A stretch of 28,567 nt of DNA from Bacteroidia bacterium (GCA_025996865.1 BNTV01000060.1:1-28567), one strand, 5' to 3'; shown: positions 1 to 7,478, numbered from the stretch's first letter. Numbers and translations: made by a program. Notes: generated by a model from the letters alone, not told the origin.

Positions 1-579
1 TTTGTGGGGAACATACAGCGGCCCAAACGATTTCACAGTCCACCGGTAAGCATCATCAAAGGGAAAACAATTAAAAATTCCCGGATCGATATTTTCTGCC
101 GGAACTTGAGAAAAATGATACTGATTTTCATAATTACCCAGCGTGTCCGGACAGTTTTTTACTTGGTATATTCCGTTTTCTATATAAAAAGTATCGCCCG
201 GAATTGCTACGCAACGTTTGATGTAATAGACATTCAAATCCCAACCCAAGTTATTCCAATCGGTATAAGGGAAATTGAAAACAATCACATCGTTTCGCTT
301 CACTTTTGAAAATCCTTTGACTCGAAACGTTTCAAATTTACCACCTTGCATGAAATTGAAATTTTTGGGAATCCGTGCTCCGTAAGCTAATTTGTTGACA
401 ATAATAAAATCGCCCGGCACGATAGCAGGCTCCATCGAGGGAGTGGGAATCGTGACTGACATGAAAACAAAAATACGCAAAAAGATTGCCAACAGGATGG
501 CTATCCCGAAGAGTTTCAGCCAAAAGCATATCTCTTTGAAAAAAGATTTCCATGAGTATTTTATGTTTTTGCTTTTCAT
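1..579 (-). CDS. lepB: signal peptidase I (3' end cut by window edge)
   Basis: Type I signal peptidase, a membrane-bound serine protease that cleaves signal peptides outside the inner membrane. Reading from ATG at 579 gives 193 codons, open to the window edge. One N-terminal membrane segment lies at about residues 18-40. It is followed by the box-B motif IPTPSMEPAIVPGD with nucleophile Ser48, and by YIKRCVAIPGD with the general-base Lys121. The Bacteroidetes-type insert between these boxes is present, and FGPLYVP near the cut end is typical of the family. The start overlaps the stop of the DUF1573 remnant as ATGA, so it is the last visible gene of the NVEALA-propeller operon. Bacteroidales often carry several lepB copies; the context suggests a dedicated rather than the housekeeping copy, but this is inference. 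Confidence 0.9.
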   Translation of the reverse strand, partial: MKSKNIKYSWKSFFKEICFWLKLFGIAILLAIFLRIFVFMSVTIPTPSMEPAIVPGDFIIVNKLAYGARIPKNFNFMQGGKFETFRVKGFSKVKRNDVIVFNFPYTDWNNLGWDLNVYYIKRCVAIPGDTFYIENGIYQVKNCPDTLGNYENQYHFSQVPAENIDPGIFNCFPFDDAYRWTVKSFGPLYVPHK

Positions 580-742
580 CTATTCGTTTTATTAAAATAT
601 CTTTCCTTCTCTGGATTCATTTCAATTTTATCTGTCGTTTACCCTGTTTGATAGGCTCTTTATCCCATTCTACTACGGTACATCCACAGGAAGCAGAAAT
701 TTGTTGGATAATTAGTGGAACATTTCCGGTATTCTTGATATT
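576..742 (-). pseudogene. DUF1573 family remnant (5'-truncated, frameshifted)
   Basis: Directly after the propeller stop codon (743-745), and in the same frame, 41 codons encode NTGNVPLII followed by SASCGCTVVEWDKEPIKQGK, the core signature of DUF1573 domains. The frame then stops at 617-619. One frame over, the family pattern resumes as KIEMNPEKERYFNKT and ends with TGA at 576-578, overlapping the lepB ATG. Restoring one A in the run near 626-629 would join the two halves. The N-terminal half (signal peptide and first beta strands) is absent, so a deletion probably fused the 3' end of the propeller gene to the middle of a DUF1573 gene. A sequencing error could explain the frameshift but not the missing N-terminus. 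Family assignment is by motif recognition. Confidence 0.7.
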
Positions 743-1939
743 CTATTCTTTTAGAGTATAAAATATTAAAACCGGATTCGAATCTTCGCTTTCATAATTA
801 TCAATTGCTTCCCATACCTTTTGAGGAAATTGATTTTTATCATACAAACCTTCGGATGTCTTTTCTTTGAAATATTCAATTTCCTCTCCATCCCAAATCC
901 TTACAAATGTATTCTTAAAGCAATATGAAATTGAACCAAAATCAGGAGTCGGATTTGCATAGTCGGATATATAAATTCCCATACTATTTGTTTTATTCCA
1001 GAGAATTGCATGATTCAATAAATTGTCAGAAAAGAAATTGCAACAAAAGTAGGTGTTGGATTCAAAATAATTTTTTAATCCCAGTGTGTATTTTTTTCCA
1101 TCACTCACTTGCCTTAGTATAGAGAAATAATCATTTTTGGTGTCTGATGCCAGTTTTTTTATTGTGTGGGAGTCTAAAGGGATTCGGTCTCCTTTCAAAA
1201 TTGCTAATCCGGTTATTTCATCTTCATGATATGAACGGATGGTATCTGAAAACAATGAAACAAAACGAACGCCATCCGAAGTAACAGTATAAGGATGATC
1301 CGCAACTGAAAAAGAGATATATCCTTTCGGTTTGACAGGATGATAACTTAAATAATGGCTAATGGAATAATCCTTTTCCTTTAGGATGAAAAAATTACCA
1401 TTATCTTCCCAATTGGTAGTTGAAAAACAAAAAATGTCGTTTTGATTCAAAAGTGAAGCTCGGGATATAAAAGCTATGTTTTTATCTTCAAACTTTATGG
1501 ACTCAATGAAGTTTCCTGAAAGTCCATATCGATGTACGGATTGTTTTAATGGGTCAAATATATTAATAACTTGATGCTGAGGATGAATATAAAAGGCATT
1601 GATTGACAAATATTCCCCCGGTCCATTTCCCAAAGCTCCAATATCTTGAATATATTTTCCTTTCAAATCAAACTTCTTTATTGATTTCATCTTTTTATCA
1701 AAAATATAGATGTGGTTTTCAAAAATCTCCATTTGATAAATTTCTGAAAGTAGGCTATTATCAGTAGTTTCTAATTGTACCAATTCCGTTTGAACAAAAA
1801 ACTTAGGATCATCTAATTTAATTGTTTCTACTTTTTCGCATACCGATTTATTGATAATAGGAATATCCGAAAATTCTTTTTCTGTCGCACAACTAACAAA
1901 AATGACAGTAACGATTAATAAAATAATACTTTTTTTCAT
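743..1939 (-). CDS. 6-bladed beta-propeller lipoprotein (BF3886-type)
   Basis: Predicted surface or periplasmic lipoprotein of 398 residues. The N-terminus is a lipoprotein signal with the lipobox FVSC, placing the lipidated Cys at residue 17. Downstream there are propeller-blade patterns such as IYIFDKKMKSIKKFDLKGKY and the family hallmark GNGPGEY. The C-terminus NPVLIFYTLKE is typical of the family. Biochemical function is unknown; propellers of this group are commonly encoded next to NVEALA peptides and DUF1573 proteins in Bacteroidales. It lies 64 bp downstream of the NVEALA gene, across a strong palindrome, and its stop codon abuts a DUF1573 fragment in the same frame. The start is supported by the signal peptide directly after ATG at 1939. 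Confidence 0.85.
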   Translation of the reverse strand: MKKSIILLIVTVIFVSCATEKEFSDIPIINKSVCEKVETIKLDDPKFFVQTELVQLETTDNSLLSEIYQMEIFENHIYIFDKKMKSIKKFDLKGKYIQDIGALGNGPGEYLSINAFYIHPQHQVINIFDPLKQSVHRYGLSGNFIESIKFEDKNIAFISRASLLNQNDIFCFSTTNWEDNGNFFILKEKDYSISHYLSYHPVKPKGYISFSVADHPYTVTSDGVRFVSLFSDTIRSYHEDEITGLAILKGDRIPLDSHTIKKLASDTKNDYFSILRQVSDGKKYTLGLKNYFESNTYFCCNFFSDNLLNHAILWNKTNSMGIYISDYANPTPDFGSISYCFKNTFVRIWDGEEIEYFKEKTSEGLYDKNQFPQKVWEAIDNYESEDSNPVLIFYTLKE

Positions 1940-1957
1940 AATGATTATAAATTTAGC

Positions 1958-1984
1958 TATCCTGCTATAATTTATAGCAGGATA
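1958..1984 (-). promoter_or_regulatory. 27-bp perfect palindrome between NVEALA and propeller genes
   Basis: Two 13-nt arms, TATCCTGCTATAA and TTATAGCAGGATA, flank a single T. In RNA this could fold into a stem of about 11-12 bp. It lies 20 bp after the NVEALA stop codon and 19 bp before the propeller start, on the same transcript. No long T-run follows on the minus strand, so a full terminator is unlikely. A role in 3'-end stabilisation, partial attenuation or differential expression of the two genes is inferred. A protein-binding operator is an alternative. Confidence 0.7.
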
Positions 1985-2003
1985 ACTGTGTGTGAATGTT
2001 AAA

Positions 2004-2378
2004 TTAAATAATTACAACACGAACTTCACTTTGTGGACAACAAGCATTTAGCGCTTCTCCACTACAATTGTAAATGGCAACTGTCACGGTTACCTGCTTA
2101 TTTTTTTCATAACCACCTTGAACATATCCGGCAACGTTTATTTCACCTTTACTATTAGATGTTACAGTTGTTGAAGATGTAGTAGCAACAATATAATGAT
2201 TAGGCACATCATAAGGGTCAGGACATGAGTTTCCTGGATTTTCATTTTGTGCCAAAGCTTCTATATTCGCTAATAAAGCAGCCGACAAATTGTTACTATT
2301 TGTATTTAAGTTCACATTAAAAACAGCTACTGCTGCAATTGCTAACACTGCGATTCCGCCAAAAATTTTCTTTTTCAT
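2004..2378 (-). CDS. NVEALA family exported peptide/protein
   Basis: Small exported protein of 124 residues. It starts with a Lys-rich, Ala/Val-rich hydrophobic leader (residues 1-20), followed by an Asn-rich spacer and the motif LLANIEALAQNE at residues 35-46, which matches the NVEALA family hallmark (NIEALA here). The mature part has four cysteines (about residues 52, 105, 113, 114) and many Thr, Ser and Val residues, suggesting a small beta-rich domain with possible disulfides. NVEALA proteins are Bacteroidetes-specific and of unknown function. Linkage to the propeller lipoprotein and a signal peptidase suggests an exported substrate or ligand of these partners; that is inference. At 124 residues it seems somewhat longer than many family members. 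Confidence 0.85.
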   Translation of the reverse strand: MKKKIFGGIAVLAIAAVAVFNVNLNTNSNNLSAALLANIEALAQNENPGNSCPDPYDVPNHYIVATTSSTTVTSNSKGEINVAGYVQGGYEKNKQVTVTVAIYNCSGEALNACCPQSEVRVVII

Positions 2379-2439
2379 TTATTGAATATTTAATTTGTTA
2401 CTAAAAAATGTTTTTGTGTTGTATTTATCCTTTCAACTC

Positions 2440-2459
2440 AAAAAATAGATTCTATCTAT
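2440..2459 (-). terminator. possible weak terminator after the pyrBI-porin operon
   Basis: On the minus strand, ATAGAT-aga-ATCTAT forms a 6-bp hairpin followed immediately by a run of Ts. It starts 36 bp after the stop codon of the beta-barrel gene. The stem is AT-only apart from two G-C pairs, so it is weak. It would separate pyrBI transcription from the NVEALA operon. Confidence 0.4.
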
Positions 2460-2495
2460 GGTGAAGGATACTTGTTGAAATTTCCTGCTTAAAAT

Positions 2496-3200
2496 TCAAA
2501 ACATCATTCCAACCGAAAAGCTTAAAATGTTCTCGTTTTTTTCTAAGAAAACGCCTTTATATGCATCCGGCATATTGATATTGCTAAAGTCAAGATTGGT
2601 ATCCGGCTGATTGATTTCGTACCTGAAATCGAAATAAAGTTTGGAAATATTCGCCGAAAAACCGACTACTCCCGCATAACAGAAAAATTTGCTTTTTCCG
2701 GAATATTGATGTTCCTCGCTGATTTCATATTTTATTTTGTAAGTCCATTTTAAGGAAGCGCCTACATAGGCATCAAACGAAAAAGGCCCGTTTCTGATAA
2801 TGCCGTAACCCAATAACAAATTGGTATTCACCGCATCCATATTGATATTTAAGGCTTTGGGCGAATAGTTTTTCGAGTTGCTTGCGTCGGGTATCCAGAA
2901 ACCGCATATTTGTTGATGATAATTCCAGGCCACTTCGGGTTGCAAGAATGAACGGCTATAATTTACCCTGAAAAACGCGCCCACCAAATAACCGTTCCTG
3001 TCGGTATAACTGCCGGGAATACTATCTTTAACTCCTGCATAATATGTATTGTACCTCATTGTAGATAAAGCGTTCAATCCTATCTTAAATCCATAATTGA
3101 ATCGTTCGGATTGTGCAAAAGATTGATTTCCCGTTACGAATAAAAAAAACAATAACGGAAAAACAAAAACCGGTATTTTTGTTAAAATATTGATTTTCAT
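2496..3200 (-). CDS. outer-membrane beta-barrel (porin family) protein
   Basis: Predicted 234-residue outer-membrane protein. The chosen ATG at 3200 gives a clean signal peptide, [20 protein letters not shown]...SFAQ, cleaved near residue 30; a longer in-frame start at 3251 would put 17 residues ahead of it inside pyrI and is less likely. The mature part shows alternating strands such as FNYGFKIGLNAL, VGAFFRVNYSRSFLQPEVAW and LYFDFRYEI, and ends in ILSFSVGMMF, whose terminal aromatic fits outer-membrane beta signals. It resembles the OMP_b-brl_2 type with a small barrel of about 8 strands. Its ATG shares one base with the pyrI stop (TAATG), implying translational coupling. Ligand or function is unknown. 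Confidence 0.8.
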   Translation of the reverse strand: MKINILTKIPVFVFPLLFFLFVTGNQSFAQSERFNYGFKIGLNALSTMRYNTYYAGVKDSIPGSYTDRNGYLVGAFFRVNYSRSFLQPEVAWNYHQQICGFWIPDASNSKNYSPKALNINMDAVNTNLLLGYGIIRNGPFSFDAYVGASLKWTYKIKYEISEEHQYSGKSKFFCYAGVVGFSANISKLYFDFRYEINQPDTNLDFSNINMPDAYKGVFLEKNENILSFSVGMMF

Positions 3201-3661
3201 TATAATAGTACAATATCTTCTTTTTTCGTTTTCATCTCGCAATATTCGCATTTCAGCGTTACCATTTCTTTGTCAATGACTTTGAAGCGCGTTTTCATCG
3301 GCTCGTTGTTGGAAATACATTTGGGATTGTTGCATTTGACAATGCCGGTAAGCTCGTCGGGAAGATGGAGCAGTTTCTTTTCAGCTACTTCGTAGTCTCT
3401 GATAATGTTCAGTTTAACTGCCGGTGCAATCAAAGAAATGCGGTTAATTTCATCCTGTTCGAAGAACTTGTCGGCGATTTTCAGGATGCCTTTATTACCC
3501 ATTTTTTTGCTGTCCAGATTGTAGCCGATGGTAACCGGCGTTTTCAAATTTTCGATATCCAACAGGGATACAACCTTGAATAATTGGTCTGAGGGTATGT
3601 GGTCGATAACCGTTCCGTTTTGCAAGGCGGCAATCTGTAGCTCTTTCTTATTATCAATCAT
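3200..3661 (-). CDS. pyrI: aspartate carbamoyltransferase regulatory subunit
   Basis: Regulatory chain of aspartate carbamoyltransferase, binding nucleotides and linking PyrB trimers in pyrimidine synthesis. The 153-residue length matches the family. An N-terminal allosteric domain is followed by the zinc domain, with four Cys at residues 110, 115, 138 and 141 (CNNPKC and CEYC), nearly the same spacing as E. coli PyrI. The N-terminal segment [17 protein letters not shown] is characteristic. It lies 11 bp after pyrB and overlaps the downstream beta-barrel gene by one base. Confidence 0.96.
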   Translation of the reverse strand: MIDNKKELQIAALQNGTVIDHIPSDQLFKVVSLLDIENLKTPVTIGYNLDSKKMGNKGILKIADKFFEQDEINRISLIAPAVKLNIIRDYEVAEKKLLHLPDELTGIVKCNNPKCISNNEPMKTRFKVIDKEMVTLKCEYCEMKTKKEDIVLL

Positions 3662-3672
3662 AATATTGAGTA

Positions 3673-4584
3673 TTAATTGGTTTCAAGTACGTCGCAAATA
3701 ATCGCCTGCCGGGCGAAGACACCATTTTTAGCTTGTTCGAAATAATACGCCTTGGGATTATCGTCCACATCGTATGCAATTTCGTTTACACGGGGCAGCG
3801 GGTGGAGAATCCGCAAGTTTTCCTTGCTGTTCTTTAACATGCTGTTTTTCAGAATATAAACGTTTTTCACCTTTTCATATTCCATCAAATCGGTAAAACG
3901 TTCGCGTTGAACACGAGTCATATACAGGATATCCGACCGGTTGATCACTTCTTCCGAAAAATCGGTGTATTCCTTGTATGACAAACCTTTTTCTTCCATG
4001 AATTGCTTGTAAGTATCCGGCAACCGGAGTTCTTCGGGGGCAATGAACTCAAATTCGGGCTTGAAATGCGACATCCCGACAATCAGGGAATGAACGGTCC
4101 GTCCGTATTTCAGGTCACCCACCATTGTGATAGTCAGGTTGTTAAGTTTTCCTTGCGTTTTGTAAATGGAATACAGGTCGAGCATGGTTTGCGAAGGATG
4201 TTGGTTGGCTCCGTCGCCGGCATTGATAATCGGAATATCCGTGATTTCCGATGCATATCTGGCTGCTCCTTCCAGATAATGGCGCATAATTATCAGGTCG
4301 GCGTAATTGCTTACCATTTTGATGGTGTCTTTCAGCGTTTCACCTTTGGAAGAACTGGTCGTAGCCGCATCGCTGAATCCTATCACCTTTCCGTTCAAAC
4401 GGTTGATAGCTGTTTCAAAACTCAGCCGCGTCCGGGTGGAAGGCTCAAAAAAGAGGGTGGCGCAGACTTTCCCTTCCAGTATTTTCCGGTTCGGATTTTC
4501 TTCAAAAGACCCGGCGCTTTTCACCAAACGAAGAATATCTTCTTTTGATAAATCGGCTACGGAAACAAAACTATTCTTTTTCAT
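3673..4584 (-). CDS. pyrB: aspartate carbamoyltransferase catalytic subunit
   Basis: Catalyses carbamoyl phosphate plus aspartate to N-carbamoyl-aspartate, the committed step of pyrimidine synthesis. At 303 residues it is the usual length. The carbamoyl-phosphate loop FEPSTRTR is at about residues 46-53, [14 protein letters not shown] is near residue 125, and HPLPRVNEI near residue 260 completes the active site. It is the first gene of a pyrB-pyrI unit. The likely -7 element TAAATTTG (minus strand, 4605-4612) would leave a leader of only about 15 nt, so uridine-nucleotide attenuation as in E. coli looks unlikely; a palindrome overlapping the promoter suggests repressor or activator control. 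Confidence 0.97.
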   Translation of the reverse strand: MKKNSFVSVADLSKEDILRLVKSAGSFEENPNRKILEGKVCATLFFEPSTRTRLSFETAINRLNGKVIGFSDAATTSSSKGETLKDTIKMVSNYADLIIMRHYLEGAARYASEITDIPIINAGDGANQHPSQTMLDLYSIYKTQGKLNNLTITMVGDLKYGRTVHSLIVGMSHFKPEFEFIAPEELRLPDTYKQFMEEKGLSYKEYTDFSEEVINRSDILYMTRVQRERFTDLMEYEKVKNVYILKNSMLKNSKENLRILHPLPRVNEIAYDVDDNPKAYYFEQAKNGVFARQAIICDVLETN

Positions 4585-4604
4585 TCTATTGGTTTTTTGA
4601 TTTG

Positions 4605-4631
4605 CAAATTTATATGAAATTTTTCATATAA
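4605..4631 (-). promoter_or_regulatory. pyrB promoter with overlapping palindrome (candidate operator)
   Basis: The Bacteroidetes -7 pattern TAnnTTTG is seen as TAAATTTG on the minus strand at 4605-4612, 20 bp ahead of the pyrB ATG. Overlapping it, a 22-bp near-perfect palindrome spans 4610-4631: arms TTATATGAAA and TTTCATATAA around two Ts. No convincing -33 TTTG is found at the standard spacing, which would fit a regulated promoter. The operator role is inferred. Confidence 0.5.
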
Positions 4632-4670
4632 CACGCAGACATATAAAAATTATTATGACTATCCGCTATT

Positions 4671-4782
4671 TTACCCCCAACCCCCTAAAGGGGGCTTTTA
4701 GCGCCTGCGAACTTGCAAATATTGCTGTGCCAAAGTCCCCTTTAGGGAAACAACGTTCGGCGTTAGCCAATTTAGGGGTAAT
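4671..4782. repeat. dispersed palindromic repeat, copy 1 (MITE/REP-like)
   Basis: Begins TTACCCCCAACCCCCTAAAG and ends ATTTAGGGGTAA, so its ends are inverted repeats (TTACCCC...). Inside is the palindrome CCCCCTAAAGGGGG (4681-4694) and a second G/C cluster AAGTCCCCTTTAGGG. Copy 2 at 11986-12073 has the same order of blocks; copy 1 carries about 23 extra bases before the right end. It is strikingly C/G-rich in an AT-rich surrounding. No coding content, so a non-autonomous or REP-like dispersed element is inferred. Confidence 0.75.
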
Positions 4783-4830
4783 TTTGCGAAAACTCGTCAT
4801 TATAAGCCTATAGCGAAACAATCCGGAAAA

Positions 4831-4951
4831 ATAGTATAAAGAAAATATATCATTTTTTTTCACGGTATAAATATAATTTATCCTTTTTTTTGAATCGTAT
4901 AAACATAATATATCATTTTTTGTATAGTACAATCACAATATATCATTTTTT
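4831..4951. repeat. four degenerate ~31-bp AT-rich tandem repeats
   Basis: Four units start at about 4831, 4861, 4892 and 4922. Each has a 5' GTATA(A) block, a variable middle, and a shared end ATATATCATTTTTT (second unit TTTATCCTTTTTTT). The equivalent C of TATC falls at 4851, 4882, 4914 and 4944, i.e. spacings of 31, 32 and 30 bp, close to three helical turns. The units adjoin without unique spacers, so this is not CRISPR. Binding sites for a repeated or oligomeric DNA-binding protein are one possible role. Confidence 0.7.
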
Positions 4952-5055
4952 GAGCAACAAAGAAAAAATATAATATGTTTTTATCTCTACAAGAAAATTA
5001 TTTCTCATTTTTATAAAAAAATAATCATAAAATGATTTTTTCTGCAAATTTTAAT

Positions 5056-5063
5056 TACATTTG
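5056..5063 (+). promoter_or_regulatory. -7 promoter element of the AraC-family gene
   Basis: TACATTTG fits the Bacteroidetes -7 consensus TAnnTTTG and lies 28 bp before the ATG at 5092. It decides the start: the longer in-frame ATG at 5032 would lie upstream of this promoter. No clear -33 TTTG is seen. Confidence 0.5.
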
Positions 5064-5091
5064 CATCAAATTGACAACTATAAATTATATA

Positions 5092-5970
5092 ATGGATACC
5101 TATAATGAATTACGGAATGAAGAATTCCGTTTTCTGTCTAAAAATAATATAATATCTGAAAATCCGGTTATTGAGATTGTAGATTATGAGGAGGGAATGG
5201 CTATTAACCGGACAGCCAAGGATATAATGCTTTTTTTCGTATTAGAAGGTGCGATCAGCGTCAATTGCGGATTTGCGGAAAACCGCTTCATTGAAGCGGA
5301 GAATTTTTTCCTTATTCCGCCGATGGCGCCCTATTCTTTTCATTTTCCAAAAAAAACTAAACTGTATTGCTGTCACTTGACCGAAAAAATTCTGCTTTGC
5401 CGGAAAGGTAAGTCGGAATTCTTGTCCGAAATGTATGAAAAATTGAAACTGCTTAATCAAGATAACGATTTATACACTATCAAATCTAATCAATACATTA
5501 TCAAGGTATTGGAAAACTCGGTTGCAAACATGAATCTCGGTTTGCGTTGGATGAATTACCAAAAAACCATTATTCAGGAATTACAAATACTGATAAGCGC
5601 TTATTATTGCGATGAGGAACTTGCCCGCCTTTTCCATCCGGTTTTTAAAGGAGATATTGTTTTCAAATCAATTGTACTCCAAAACAAGAATAAACTGCTT
5701 ACCGTAGAAGAATTTGCGGCAGCCGTTCACCTTAACCGCAATTCGTTTCGCAACCGGTTTGCAGATATGTTTGGCATCAACCCTTCCGAATGGATACTCG
5801 GTAACAGGACCGAACAGGTGATCAATGAATTGAAAAAAGATAAATCAATTCTGAGTATTGTTAACGATTGCGGTTTCAGTTCCTATTCCAGTTTTGTCCG
5901 ATTTTGCAGGAATTTCCTGCATAATACTCCTGCGGCGCTGAGAAGTCAATACAGATCTCAATCAAACTAA
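5092..5970 (+). CDS. AraC family transcriptional regulator
   Basis: DNA-binding regulator of 292 residues from ATG at 5092. The N-terminal half (about 1-130) looks like a cupin-type sensing domain, with FVLEGAISVNCGF and FFLIPPMAPYSFHFP, the usual shape of AraC ligand domains. The C-terminal ~100 residues hold the two helix-turn-helix motifs: LTVEEFAAAVHLNRNSFRNRF and ILSIVNDCGFSSYSSFVRFCR, with the family phrase NPSEWI between them. It stands alone on the plus strand and overlaps the 3' end of folK by 3 bases in convergent orientation. Target genes and effector are unknown; the tandem repeats upstream could be its own binding sites, which is speculation. Confidence 0.88.
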   Translation: MDTYNELRNEEFRFLSKNNIISENPVIEIVDYEEGMAINRTAKDIMLFFVLEGAISVNCGFAENRFIEAENFFLIPPMAPYSFHFPKKTKLYCCHLTEKILLCRKGKSEFLSEMYEKLKLLNQDNDLYTIKSNQYIIKVLENSVANMNLGLRWMNYQKTIIQELQILISAYYCDEELARLFHPVFKGDIVFKSIVLQNKNKLLTVEEFAAAVHLNRNSFRNRFADMFGINPSEWILGNRTEQVINELKKDKSILSIVNDCGFSSYSSFVRFCRNFLHNTPAALRSQYRSQSN

Positions 5971-6428
5971 AAAATCATATCCTGCAAAAGCAGCGCTACC
6001 GTTTTCCCCAAAACCGGATGCACTACTCCACCCGCAATCTCATTCAACGGCTCCAAGACAAACCTCCGTTTATGAAAAAGCGGATGAGGAATTTGTATCT
6101 TTTCGGTATTCAACACCCAATCGTCGTACAGAATCAAATCAATATCTATCAGCCGGTCTTGGTAGGAATGGACCGTTTTTTCCGTGCGGCCGATTTGCCG
6201 TTCGATTTTTTGTGTTTGTTGGAGAATTTCAAGAGGACTCAGGGTTGTTTCAACAGCTACAACTTGGTTCAAGAATTTGTTTTCGGACTCAAAGCCCCAA
6301 GGTTCGGTTTCATAAACAGAAGAAACAGCCGAAAAATTTCCTGTTTTTCCGGCTATTAACGAGCGTGCTTCTTGTAAATTGAACTGCCTGTCACCCAGAT
6401 TTGTACCCAAAGCTAAATAGACGGTCAT
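5967..6428 (-). CDS. folK: 2-amino-4-hydroxy-6-hydroxymethyldihydropteridine pyrophosphokinase
   Basis: Transfers pyrophosphate from ATP to 6-hydroxymethyl-7,8-dihydropterin in folate synthesis. The 153-residue length is usual for HPPK. Seen motifs are the N-terminal [10 protein letters not shown] (residues 5-14), VYETEPWGF, the metal-binding [12 protein letters not shown] (about 92-103) and [16 protein letters not shown] (about 113-128). Its ATG overlaps the queA stop as ATGA, so it is the translationally coupled last gene of the ftsX-DUF3098-uppP-truB-queA-folK group. Its 3' end overlaps the convergent AraC gene, and no terminator hairpin is evident there. Confidence 0.95.
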   Translation of the reverse strand: MTVYLALGTNLGDRQFNLQEARSLIAGKTGNFSAVSSVYETEPWGFESENKFLNQVVAVETTLSPLEILQQTQKIERQIGRTEKTVHSYQDRLIDIDLILYDDWVLNTEKIQIPHPLFHKRRFVLEPLNEIAGGVVHPVLGKTVALLLQDMIF

Positions 6429-7474
6429 ATAATCAACATGGCGTCACCGTAAGCGCCGAATCTATACCCTTCTTTAACGGCTATTTCATACGTATTCATA
6501 ATAAGATCGTATCCGCCGAAGGCAGCCGTTTGCATCAGCATGGTTGAAAGCGGCATGTGAAAATTGGTGACCAGACAAGTGGCTACCGAAAAATCGTAAG
6601 GCGGAAAAATAAATTTGTTCGTCCATCCGGTGTATTCTTTCAAATGTCCCCTCGTGGTAACCGTACTTTCAACGGCGCGCAAAACCGATGAACCGACGGC
6701 GCAAACTTTTCTGTGTTCATCCTTTGCCTGGTTGACGATTTTCACGGCGTCTTCGACAATCGTCATTTCCTCGGAATCCATTTTATGTTTGGTCAGGTCT
6801 TCCACATCAATATCCCTGAACGATCCCAAACCGGAATGTACAGTGATGAAAGCGAACTCGCATCCCTTGATTTCCAAGCGTTTCATCAACTCGCGACTGA
6901 AATGTAAACCGGAAGAAGGTGCAATCACCGCGCCTTCGTTTTTCGCAAAAATCGTTTGGTAACGTTCGGTGTCTTCGGGAACTACTTCCCGGTTGATATA
7001 GCTCGGAATGGGCATTTCTCCTAAAGCATACAGCGATTTTTTAAATTCCTCGTGCGGCCCGTCATACAGGAAACGCAGCGTGCGGCCTCTGGACGTCGTG
7101 TTGTCGATAACTTCGGCCACCATCGAATCGTCTTCGCCGAAATAGAGCTTGTTACCGATACGGATTTTTCGGGCAGGATCGACCAGCACATCCCAAAGTC
7201 TGAAATCGGGATTCAATTCGCGAAGCAAAAAAACTTCAATTTTCGCACCTGTTTTTTCTTTGTTTCCGTACAAACGGGCAGGAAAGACCATCGTATCATT
7301 GAAAACAAAAACGTCTTTGTCGCTAAAATAACCGAGAATGTCTTTGAATACTTTGTGTTCAACCTTTCCCGTTTTCGGATGAACGACCATTAATCGCGAT
7401 TCGTCCCTGTTTTTTGCCGGGTATATACCGATAGATTCATCCGGAAGATTGAATTTAAATTTTGAAAGTTTCAT
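6425..7474 (-). CDS. queA: S-adenosylmethionine:tRNA ribosyltransferase-isomerase
   Basis: Makes epoxyqueuosine on tRNA by transferring and isomerising the ribosyl part of SAM. ATG at 7474 gives [20 protein letters not shown], the typical QueA start, and 349 residues. A start 39 bp upstream would add residues inside the truB 3' end and is rejected. Family motifs include [53 protein letters not shown] and the C-terminal [21 protein letters not shown]. It lies 4 bp after truB and overlaps folK by 4 bases. Confidence 0.96.
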   Translation of the reverse strand: MKLSKFKFNLPDESIGIYPAKNRDESRLMVVHPKTGKVEHKVFKDILGYFSDKDVFVFNDTMVFPARLYGNKEKTGAKIEVFLLRELNPDFRLWDVLVDPARKIRIGNKLYFGEDDSMVAEVIDNTTSRGRTLRFLYDGPHEEFKKSLYALGEMPIPSYINREVVPEDTERYQTIFAKNEGAVIAPSSGLHFSRELMKRLEIKGCEFAFITVHSGLGSFRDIDVEDLTKHKMDSEEMTIVEDAVKIVNQAKDEHRKVCAVGSSVLRAVESTVTTRGHLKEYTGWTNKFIFPPYDFSVATCLVTNFHMPLSTMLMQTAAFGGYDLIMNTYEIAVKEGYRFGAYGDAMLII

Positions 7475-7478
7475 GTGA

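Larger units (their letters stand above)
4585..5091. other. 507-bp non-coding region between pyrB and the AraC gene
   Basis: Divergent intergenic region. It holds the pyrB promoter and palindrome (4605-4631), a C/G-rich dispersed repeat (4671-4782), four AT-rich tandem repeats (4831-4951) and the AraC-gene promoter element (5056-5063). Between 4952 and 5055 only AT-rich sequence was seen. No convincing gene was found; an 88-codon open frame at 4666-4932 on the minus strand is built from the repeats and has no recognisable protein character. Confidence 0.75.

Noticed and set aside
338..553. 71-codon minus-strand frame
   Set aside because: Shadow of lepB in another frame; the lepB frame carries all signal peptidase motifs.
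1958..1984. Full rho-independent terminator after the NVEALA gene
   Set aside because: The hairpin is strong but no T-run follows on the minus strand; recorded as a regulatory palindrome instead.
4003..4548. 181-codon plus-strand frame
   Set aside because: Antisense to pyrB, which is unambiguous.
4681..4694. G-quadruplex from the C/G-rich tracts
   Set aside because: Only two G-runs of five are close together on either strand within this palindrome; hairpin formation explains it better.
4666..4932. 88-codon open frame on the minus strand with a repetitive peptide pattern
   Set aside because: It is made of the AT-rich tandem repeats and the dispersed repeat; the repeat spacings (31, 32, 30) are not all multiples of three, and there is no protein-like character.
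4831..4951. Possible CRISPR array
   Set aside because: Units are adjacent and degenerate with no unique spacers and no cas genes nearby.
5032..5091. Longer start of the AraC-family protein
   Set aside because: The -7 element at 5056-5063 lies inside it, so the transcript would start after this ATG.
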